DNA of 20,607 bases from Longilinea sp035560795 (GTDB taxonomy: Bacteria > Chloroflexota > Anaerolineae > Anaerolineales > Anaerolineaceae): NCBI GenBank assembly GCA_035560795.1, contig DATMYV010000021.1:1-20607 (forward strand), written 5' to 3'. This document shows, one piece after another, positions 15,359 through 20,607 of the stretch; positions within the stretch are counted from its first letter, which is position 1, and every line of letters starts with the position of its first letter. Position numbers and translations under genes: made by a program. Below the pieces are notes generated by a model. The model was not told the origin of the DNA. It did not search any database and saw only the letters and a program-made list of their open reading frames with translations.

Positions 15359-16309
15359 ATGTCCATTCATCCAATGAAAATATTTTCGGGCTCTGCCCAT
15401 CCGGATCTCGCGAATGAAATCGCTGATATCCTGCAAATACCGCTTGGGCGATCCACCACCCAAAAATTTCCTGACTCCGAGATTCACGTCAGCATCGATG
15501 AGGTCGTCCGCGAGGTGGATGTCTTTCTGGTTCAGCCCTGCTCAGCACCCGTCAACGACAATTTGATGGAATTGTTACTGCTAATGGATGCCTTCCGGCG
15601 GGCAAGTGCCCATACCATCAACATCGTTATTCCTTATTTCCCCTACGCCCGTCAGGATCGTATATCACACGGCCGCGAGTCAATCAGTGCGCGCGTGGTT
15701 GCAAATTTTCTTGAAAATCAAGGGGCAAGCCGAGTCATCTTTGTGGATATTCACAACCTTGCCATCCAGGGTTTCTTTAATATCCCAGTTGACCCGGTCA
15801 GTGCATTACCGGTTCTGGCTGATTACTTCCGTAAAGATGAATTTGCCAACTCCGCCATCGTAAGTCCGGACGTCGGTCGCGCCTCGCTGGCGGGAATCTA
15901 TTCGGAAACCCTTAACCTGCCATTGGTGGTTATGCATAAACGCCGCCTAAGTGCTTCCGATACCAAAACCACCCATATCGTCGGCGATATTGCCGGACGA
16001 CGCCCAATTATCATTGATGATTTGATCGCGGGTGGGAGCGTGTTGAAACAAGTCGACAGTTTATACGATAACGGAGCAATTGGAAAAGCTTATCTTGCCA
16101 TTACCCACCCCGTCCTTCTTCCTTCGGCACTTGACCTGTTGGATCGAAATGAACATATCGAGAAATTGGTTGTTTCAAATACGATCCCGGTACCGCCAGA
16201 AAAACGCCATCCGAAAATTGAAGTCATCAGTATCGCACCGTTGATGGCAGAAATTATTTTACGAATCCATGAAGGCAGCAGCATTACCGATAAACTTATC
16301 CTGCGATAA
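15359..16309 (+). CDS. prs: Ribose-phosphate pyrophosphokinase (PRPP synthase), divergent
   Basis: This 316-residue protein matches class I PRPP synthase, which makes PRPP from ribose 5-phosphate and ATP for nucleotide, histidine and tryptophan synthesis. Conserved parts include KFPDSEIHVSI (ATP site), IPYFPYARQDR (92-101), VDIHNLAIQGFFNIPVD with His132, and the flexible-loop HKRR with Lys194 and Arg196. The PRPP/ribose-phosphate loop is unusual: the canonical DDxIDTxGT is DDLIAGGS here (residues 220-227), one residue shorter and without the usual Thr. The frame is intact and the residues around it fit, so this is not a frameshift. It could be a distinct paralogue with altered activity; a standard prs may exist elsewhere in the genome. 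AAGGA sits five bases before the ATG at 15359, which lies 8 bases after the peptidase gene. Confidence 0.88.
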   Translation: MSIHPMKIFSGSAHPDLANEIADILQIPLGRSTTQKFPDSEIHVSIDEVVREVDVFLVQPCSAPVNDNLMELLLLMDAFRRASAHTINIVIPYFPYARQDRISHGRESISARVVANFLENQGASRVIFVDIHNLAIQGFFNIPVDPVSALPVLADYFRKDEFANSAIVSPDVGRASLAGIYSETLNLPLVVMHKRRLSASDTKTTHIVGDIAGRRPIIIDDLIAGGSVLKQVDSLYDNGAIGKAYLAITHPVLLPSALDLLDRNEHIEKLVVSNTIPVPPEKRHPKIEVISIAPLMAEIILRIHEGSSITDKLILR

Positions 16310-16331
16310 TCTCCGGATGGATTAAGGATAA

Positions 16332-16363
16332 TTGACTGATTATTGCCCAGTCATTGGTATAAT
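16332..16363 (+). promoter_or_regulatory. Promoter with overlapping palindrome upstream of degV
   Basis: An extended -10, TGGTATAAT, ends in TATAAT at 16358-16363. Upstream lies TTGACT (16332-16337), a good -35 match but 20 bases away, longer than usual. The inverted repeat TGACTG (16333-16338) / CAGTCA (16348-16353), with a 9-base spacer, spans the -35 and spacer, as an operator would. ATTGGT occurs twice (16353-16358 and 16367-16372). A start near 16370 would give a leader of about 60 bases. Confidence 0.5.
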
Positions 16364-16431
16364 TCTATTGGTTAAGTTATTGTTATCCTCATCTTTTCCT
16401 TTTCTTCATCGACAACCAGAAAGGTTTCCTC

Positions 16432-17274
16432 ATGGTTCGCATTATTGCAGATACCACTTCCAGCATTTTGCCCGAAACGGCAGCCCAACTCGGAATTGAT
16501 TTCCTTCCTCAAATCATCATTTTTGGAGATGAAAGCTTCCGGGATGATAGCGAGATCGACACGGCAACATTCCTGACAAAGCTCAAATCATCATCAACGT
16601 TGCCAAAAACTGCCGCGCCGCCGCCAGCTTTATATACGCCGATTTATCAAAGGATCAAAGATACCGGAGACAGCGCAGTCGTTATTTGCCCTTCTGCTGA
16701 ACTCAGTGGAACGGTTCGCAGCGCAACGGTGGCAGCACAGGATTTCCCAGAAACCGACATTCGCGTTATTGACTCCAGGACATTGGGCTCGGGTCTGGGC
16801 TCAGTCGTCCGTCAGGCTGTCAAATGGGCCGCAGCAGGCATGACCACTGATGAAGTTGTCGCCAAAATCGAAGATATGGTTAAGCGGGAACATGTTTACT
16901 TCCTCGTTGATACATTGGAATATTTATTCAAAGGCGGCCGCATTGGCGGTGCTCAAATGTTCCTGGGCAGCCTGCTTCAGGTCAAACCCATCCTGACAAT
17001 CAAGAATGGCCGCGCTGAACCGGTCGATCAGCAGCGCACAAAACGGCGCGCCCTGGCACGTATTAAAGAACTCGTCCTTACGGAGTGCCCGCGTAATGAC
17101 GAAGCGTTCATAACGGTTATGTATGGCGATGCGAAGGATGAGGCAGTTGCTTTTGCTGAGGACCTTAAATCTGAACTGGGATTTTCAGAAATCCTGGTGA
17201 TGTGGCTTCCGTCGGCCATCCTGGTTCATGCTGGACCTGGAACTATGGCTGTGAGTTTCTTTGTGGAGAAGTAG
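16432..17274 (+). CDS. DegV family fatty-acid-binding protein
   Basis: A 280-residue DegV/FakB-like protein. The family binds a long-chain fatty acid in a cleft between two domains and, in Firmicutes, presents it to the kinase FakA. The N-terminus VRIIADTTSSIL, the LYTPIYQRI region, SAELSGTVRSATVAAQDF, VIDSRTLGSGLGS and FLVDTLEYLFKGGRIGG are all family segments. The TSQPS motif near residue 60-70 is replaced by KTAAPPPA, so the lipid contact at that place may differ. No fakA-like kinase is in the window, so the partner is unknown. The ATG at 16432 follows AGAAAGG with about eight bases between. It seems to be a single-gene unit: promoter at 16332-16363 and terminator at 17277-17308. Confidence 0.93.
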   Translation: MVRIIADTTSSILPETAAQLGIDFLPQIIIFGDESFRDDSEIDTATFLTKLKSSSTLPKTAAPPPALYTPIYQRIKDTGDSAVVICPSAELSGTVRSATVAAQDFPETDIRVIDSRTLGSGLGSVVRQAVKWAAAGMTTDEVVAKIEDMVKREHVYFLVDTLEYLFKGGRIGGAQMFLGSLLQVKPILTIKNGRAEPVDQQRTKRRALARIKELVLTECPRNDEAFITVMYGDAKDEAVAFAEDLKSELGFSEILVMWLPSAILVHAGPGTMAVSFFVEK

Positions 17275-17276
17275 CC

Positions 17277-17308
17277 AAAAACCGGGTGGGGATTCCACCC
17301 GGTTTTTT
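17277..17308 (+). terminator. Rho-independent terminator after degV
   Basis: AAACCGGGTGG (17279-17289) pairs perfectly with CCACCCGGTTT (17295-17305) around a 5-base loop, and six T follow (17303-17308). The stem is 11 bp and GC-rich; it starts a few bases after the degV stop. Confidence 0.92.
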
Positions 17309-17484
17309 ATAATGGAGATCGATGAATTTGAAATTTCTTAATTGGAGGAAATAACAAGAGATAGCATTTCCTCCTGCGAAGAGTCTCTGTTTTTTCTCTA
17401 ATACCTATCACAATTGGAGAGATGACTTAGGATTATCTCTATCACTTCAGCCCGCCGAATCATTCAGAAATATAATTTATAAAT
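17309..17484 (+). other. Hairpin-rich intergenic region before the pseudouridine synthase gene
   Basis: No gene is seen in these 176 bases, but structure is dense. GGAGGAAAT (17344-17352) and ATTTCCTCC (17366-17374) form a perfect 9-bp stem with a 13-base loop. AACAAGAGA in that loop (17353-17361) can instead pair, with one bulge, with TCTCTGTT (17384-17391), which runs into a T-tract (17390-17395), so the two folds exclude each other. AGAGAT (17418-17423) and ATCTCT (17435-17440) form a third small stem. The segments at 17340-17355 and 17412-17426 are near repeats (AATTGGAG then AAATAAC or ATGAC). No promoter was found for a leader transcript from this region, so a terminator, attenuator or small RNA are all possible. 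Confidence 0.35.
17471..17476 (+). promoter_or_regulatory. -10 box of pseudouridine synthase gene, leaderless type
   Basis: TATAAT at 17471-17476 precedes the ATG at 17485 by the same 14 bases (first T to A of ATG) as before the aminotransferase gene. The expected start is near 17483, so the message would be leaderless; there is no Shine-Dalgarno before the ATG. No -35 box is evident. Confidence 0.55.
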
Positions 17485-18192
17485 ATGAGCGACCAGCTTA
17501 TTGAAATTTTATATCTTGATGATCATATATTGGCCATCAACAAACCAGCTGGTTTACGCACTATTCAGGATGGCTTTGAGCCAAAATTGGCCCATGTTCG
17601 TTCGGCGCTCGAACCACAATTTGGTCGTCTCTGGGTAGTTCACCGCCTGGATAAAGAAACGAGCGGCGTTCTCTTATTAGCCCGAAGCGCAGCCGTTCAT
17701 CAGTCATTGAATAATCAATTTACCAACCGGGAAATCAAAAAAGAATACCGCGCGCTTTGTTCGGGCAATCCGGATCGGAATGACTGGGATATCGAACTGC
17801 CCTTACGTATCAATGGCGATCGCAGTCACAGGACAATTGTTGACATTGAATATGGAAAACCCGCCAAGACAGGAATTACCGTGATTAAACGATTTCCAGG
17901 CGGCTATTGTCTTCTTTCAGCCGTGCCAGGGACTGGCTATACGCATCAAATCCGCGCTCACTTGGCAGCTTGCAGCCTTCCCATTATCGGAGATCCGTTG
18001 TATCAGGCAAAACCGTATTCCGCCATAATGACCAAATTGGAAGTTGTCAGTTCCAATCGGCCAATCCAGGCAAATCGATTAGGGTTACACGCGTACGAAA
18101 TCACATTTTTTCACCCGGTCAAACAACAGACATGTCATATTCAAGCGCCTTATCCGGATGATTTTGTAAATCTTCTGGATCAAGTTTCTTAA
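17485..18192 (+). CDS. RluA family rRNA/tRNA pseudouridine synthase
   Basis: A 235-residue RluA-family enzyme that isomerises uridine to pseudouridine in RNA. The catalytic motif HRLDKETSGVLLLA contains Asp56; ILYLDDHILAINKPAGL at the front, EIKKEYRALCSG, and GTGYTHQIRAHLAACSLPIIGDPLY near 150-175 are the other family motifs. There is no N-terminal S4 domain, so it is the short TruC/RluA-like form rather than RluC/RluD. The RNA target (23S rRNA or tRNA) cannot be told from the sequence. The ATG at 17485 has no ribosome-binding site but a -10 box at the spacing of a leaderless message. The gene ends at a bidirectional terminator facing hppA. Confidence 0.93.
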   Translation: MSDQLIEILYLDDHILAINKPAGLRTIQDGFEPKLAHVRSALEPQFGRLWVVHRLDKETSGVLLLARSAAVHQSLNNQFTNREIKKEYRALCSGNPDRNDWDIELPLRINGDRSHRTIVDIEYGKPAKTGITVIKRFPGGYCLLSAVPGTGYTHQIRAHLAACSLPIIGDPLYQAKPYSAIMTKLEVVSSNRPIQANRLGLHAYEITFFHPVKQQTCHIQAPYPDDFVNLLDQVS

Positions 18193-18193
18193 T

Positions 18194-18229
18194 TATAAAA
18201 GGAGCTGGAAAAATCCAGCTCCTTTTATA
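18194..18229. terminator. Bidirectional terminator between rluA-type gene and hppA
   Basis: TATAAAAGGAGCTGGA (18194-18209) is a perfect 16-bp complement to 18214-18229, with an AAAA loop. T-runs (TTTTATA) lie on the 3' side of the stem for both directions, so it can end the plus-strand pseudouridine synthase transcript and the minus-strand hppA transcript. It lies directly after both stop codons. Confidence 0.92.
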
Positions 18230-18239
18230 TGTAAACAGA

Positions 18240-20549
18240 TTACTCAAGCTCAGGGGGCGCTTTCTTACTGGTAAAGATCGCCCATACCAAGGCTGCCGCA
18301 AGAACAACAACGACAATCCAACCGCCAATACCCAAATGGGTTGATTTTACGATGACCGGGGCAGCCAGCAAGCTGACCAGGTTAACCACCTTAATCATCG
18401 GATTCAAGGCGGGTCCAGCGGTATCCTTCAATGGGTCGCCGACCGTATCGCCCACTACGCCGGCTTTATGCCGTTCAGACCCCTTGCCAGTATTCGCAGC
18501 CAGATCACGCGGTTCGTCCTCAATGGACTTTTTCGCGTTATCCCATGCGCCGCCAGCATTTGCCATATAAACTGCCAGCAACTGTCCACTCAAAATAACG
18601 CCAGCTAGAAACCCTCCCAAAGCTTCAACTTGCAAAACCAGTCCAACCAGCAACGGCATGCTGATGGCGATGATTGCAAGCGGGACGAGTTCTTTCTGGG
18701 CAGAGCGGGTAGAAATATTTACCACGCGTGCGTAATCCGGTTTGACAGTTCCTTCCATGATGCCGGGCATTCGGAATTGCTTCCGAACTTCTTCAACAAT
18801 CAATCCAGCTGCGCGGGTCACTGCCCGGATGGATAGCGAACTGAATAACCAAGGCAGTGCGCCGCCCAATAGTAACCCAATGAACACATTCGTATTATTG
18901 ACACGGATTCCTGTGAAGGAGATCCGCAATTGTTCGGCTATGCCAAGTCCTTCCTGCACACGGGCGACATCGGTCGTGTAGGAGGCAAATAGACTGACCG
19001 CAGCGATCACCGCGGAGGCAATTGCCACACCTTTCGTAATGGCCTTGGTGGTATTTCCTACAGCGTCCAGATCTGCCATGATTTGGCGGGCTTTAAGCGT
19101 CTCAGGATCTGTCTGATCGTGCCAGGCCATTTCAGCAATGCCATTTGCGTTATCCGAAATGGGACCATAAGAATCCATGGCCACGTTATTGCCGGTGTGG
19201 CTCAGCATGCCAATGCCAATCATTGCGACCGCATAAAGCACATAGATCGGACCATCAGCGGTATAAAGCAACAATGCGAAAACAAAGGCAATGGCAATGA
19301 CGACCAGCGCCCATACTGAGGATTCCATGCCGACCGAGAGACCCGAAAGGATCGTAGTCGCTGGTCCAGTTTTTGTTGACCGCACGATTTCCTTCACCGG
19401 TTCGCGTTTTGTCGAGGTGAAGTAAGATGTCAACGGGTTGAACGCCACCGCCAGACCAACGCCAATGGCAGTTAACATGCCCATGCGCCAATCATGCGCA
19501 TACATTATTGCCAATAAGAATGCCCAAAAAATGGTATTGACACTCGAGACCTCATAAGAGCGGAACATCGATTCTTCCGCATCATGAGATCGCAGGAATT
19601 TGATCGGGAATTTTTCCCATATTGGTACAGTAAAGGTACCAAGAATGGAGCTGATTACGCCGATCGCACGAATAATCAACGGGTAAACAATCCACTTTAT
19701 GTTATCGGTGACAGCGTAGAGCGATAACCCGAGGATCAAAGCGGATACAATGGTGACCTCATAGCTTTCAAAGATATCGGCTGCCATACCGGCACAATCT
19801 CCGACATTATCGCCGACCAGATCTGCCACCACCGCGGCGTTTCTTGGATCATCCTCAGGAATATCTTTTTCAACCTTACCAACAAGGTCAGCGCCTACAT
19901 CAGCTGCTTTGGTGTATATTCCACCGCCGACGCGCATGAAAAGCGCTACGAGGGTGCCGCCAAAGCCAAAACCGAGCAAGGCATCTGGAGCGGCACGGCC
20001 AAAAATGATAAAAATTACTGTCCCACCGAGCAACCCTAACCCATCGGTCAGCATGCCCGTGATAGTACCGGCATAGTATGCAATGGATAGAGACTCGTTA
20101 AAACTTCGCCGGGAAGCCGAAGCAGACCGTACGCTGGCTTGAATTGCCATACGCATACCCAGCTGGCCGACGATCATGCTGAATGATGCACCCACAACAA
20201 AGGCGATCGCGCGTCCAAAAGCCACAACATTTCGGGCACTGTCGCCAAATTCAACCGTCGCCTCCACGGATGGCTCAGCCACATAAACGGAGAGAAATAA
20301 GGCTGCTACCAGTAAAAGAATGGCTGGTAGGATGGTTTTCAATTGCGTGGAAAGGTAGCTATTCGCACCCACGCGAATTGCATCCCAAACTTCCTGCATG
20401 ACTTTTGTGCCAGTGTCATGTTTAAGGACTGTTCCCCGCAACAACCAGGCATACAACAGACTGACGAATGCCGTTATCAAGACCCCGACGATCGCCCATT
20501 GCTCAAAGGCCGTCGTAAGGCCGTGCCTCGAAAGGCCCAATATATCCAT
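18240..20549 (-). CDS. hppA: Membrane-bound K+-independent proton-pumping pyrophosphatase
   Basis: A 769-residue integral membrane pyrophosphatase with about sixteen helices. It hydrolyses pyrophosphate and pumps ions, normally H+ in this type. Substrate and Mg-binding sites are visible: GADLVGKVEKDIPEDDPRN (219-237), ADLVGDNVGDCAGMAAD (242-258) and, near the C-terminus, GDTVGDPLKDTAGPALNP. The K+ signature GNTTKAITKG has Lys502 and Thr505, the pair that marks K+-independent enzymes (Ala and Gly in K+-dependent ones), so H+ transport without K+ activation is expected. The ATG at 20549 is firm because TAGGAGGTGA (20551-20560) sits four bases upstream of the -1 position. The gene is monocistronic here, ending at the bidirectional terminator. 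It may recover energy from PPi made in biosynthesis (PRPP use, nucleotides), but that link is inference. Confidence 0.97.
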   Translation of the reverse strand: MDILGLSRHGLTTAFEQWAIVGVLITAFVSLLYAWLLRGTVLKHDTGTKVMQEVWDAIRVGANSYLSTQLKTILPAILLLVAALFLSVYVAEPSVEATVEFGDSARNVVAFGRAIAFVVGASFSMIVGQLGMRMAIQASVRSASASRRSFNESLSIAYYAGTITGMLTDGLGLLGGTVIFIIFGRAAPDALLGFGFGGTLVALFMRVGGGIYTKAADVGADLVGKVEKDIPEDDPRNAAVVADLVGDNVGDCAGMAADIFESYEVTIVSALILGLSLYAVTDNIKWIVYPLIIRAIGVISSILGTFTVPIWEKFPIKFLRSHDAEESMFRSYEVSSVNTIFWAFLLAIMYAHDWRMGMLTAIGVGLAVAFNPLTSYFTSTKREPVKEIVRSTKTGPATTILSGLSVGMESSVWALVVIAIAFVFALLLYTADGPIYVLYAVAMIGIGMLSHTGNNVAMDSYGPISDNANGIAEMAWHDQTDPETLKARQIMADLDAVGNTTKAITKGVAIASAVIAAVSLFASYTTDVARVQEGLGIAEQLRISFTGIRVNNTNVFIGLLLGGALPWLFSSLSIRAVTRAAGLIVEEVRKQFRMPGIMEGTVKPDYARVVNISTRSAQKELVPLAIIAISMPLLVGLVLQVEALGGFLAGVILSGQLLAVYMANAGGAWDNAKKSIEDEPRDLAANTGKGSERHKAGVVGDTVGDPLKDTAGPALNPMIKVVNLVSLLAAPVIVKSTHLGIGGWIVVVVLAAALVWAIFTSKKAPPELE

Positions 20550-20550
20550 G

Positions 20551-20560
20551 TCACCTCCTA
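20551..20560 (-). promoter_or_regulatory. hppA: Near-perfect Shine-Dalgarno of hppA
   Basis: Read on the minus strand, TAGGAGGTGA matches nearly the full anti-Shine-Dalgarno of 16S rRNA, with the AGGAGG core ending four bases before the ATG. It is far stronger than other ribosome-binding sites in the window, several of which are absent or weak, and it fixes the hppA start. Confidence 0.85.
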
Positions 20561-20607
20561 AATTGGAAACAAGGAAAAAATAAAATTAATGTCAACCTCA
20601 TAATAAT

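Noticed and set aside
16296..16331. Inverted repeat TTATCCT / AGGATAA after prs as a terminator
   Set aside because: The stem is only 7 bp and AT-rich, with a 22-base loop and no T-tract after it.
20567..20595. hppA promoter with TTGACA on the minus strand (20595-20590)
   Set aside because: The -35 match is perfect, but no acceptable -10 lies 16-18 bases on (TTGTTT at best), so it is not listed as a promoter.
1..20607. Mobile element, prophage, toxin-antitoxin or defence genes
   Set aside because: No transposase, integrase, terminal repeats, phage genes or known defence domains were found; genes read as chromosomal core and envelope functions.

Overview
The window looks like ordinary chromosome from a mesophilic bacterium. 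The best guess is the Chloroflexota, class Anaerolineae. The hints are moderate GC, dense short-gap operons, a Tat-exported L,D-transpeptidase with SH3-like repeats, a secreted SH3/Pro-Thr-rich protein with a C-terminal anchor, a DUF2085 membrane protein, a K+-independent membrane pyrophosphatase and many TTG/GTG starts. The assignment is inferred from gene content; no rRNA or other phylogenetic marker is present. I see no tRNA, rRNA, insertion sequence, phage gene, CRISPR array or defence island.

Left block (36-9025), ten minus-strand genes read right to left: MFS transporter, smpB, a polyprenol/phytol-type kinase, an aromatic amino acid (histidine) ammonia-lyase, a Tat-dependent L,D-transpeptidase, ccdA, a TlpA/ResA thioredoxin, a DUF2085 protein with a cysteine-less glutaredoxin-like front domain, pgeF/yfiH and yggS. 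Gaps are short and several start and stop codons overlap, so much of it is probably co-transcribed. Thiol transfer (CcdA to TlpA) and envelope functions dominate the middle; pgeF-yggS is a common housekeeping pair.

Middle block (9049-14170): a class V aminotransferase-like gene on the plus strand with a leaderless-type promoter; a 468-residue protein I do not recognise, on the minus strand, whose end overlaps the aminotransferase gene by 40 bp; then a plus-strand set of patatin-like phospholipase, small two-helix membrane protein and alpha/beta hydrolase, facing the minus-strand SH3 protein. The divergent gap between the unknown protein and the patatin gene holds a perfectly symmetric -10 element (ATTATAAT) and a 16-bp palindrome.

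Right block (14171-20607): P1/S58 self-processing peptidase, a PRPP synthase with an altered PRPP loop, a DegV lipid-binding protein with a clear terminator, an RluA-type pseudouridine synthase preceded by a hairpin-rich leader region, and the proton-pumping pyrophosphatase hppA on the minus strand. A bidirectional terminator separates rluA and hppA.

No gene-free stretch exceeds 300 bases; the longest gaps, 14171-14360 and 17309-17484, are described. I found no clear-cut new multi-gene system. The best leads are the unknown 468-residue protein, the CcdA-TlpA-DUF2085 unit, the altered PRPP synthase loop, the symmetric promoters and the hairpin region before rluA.
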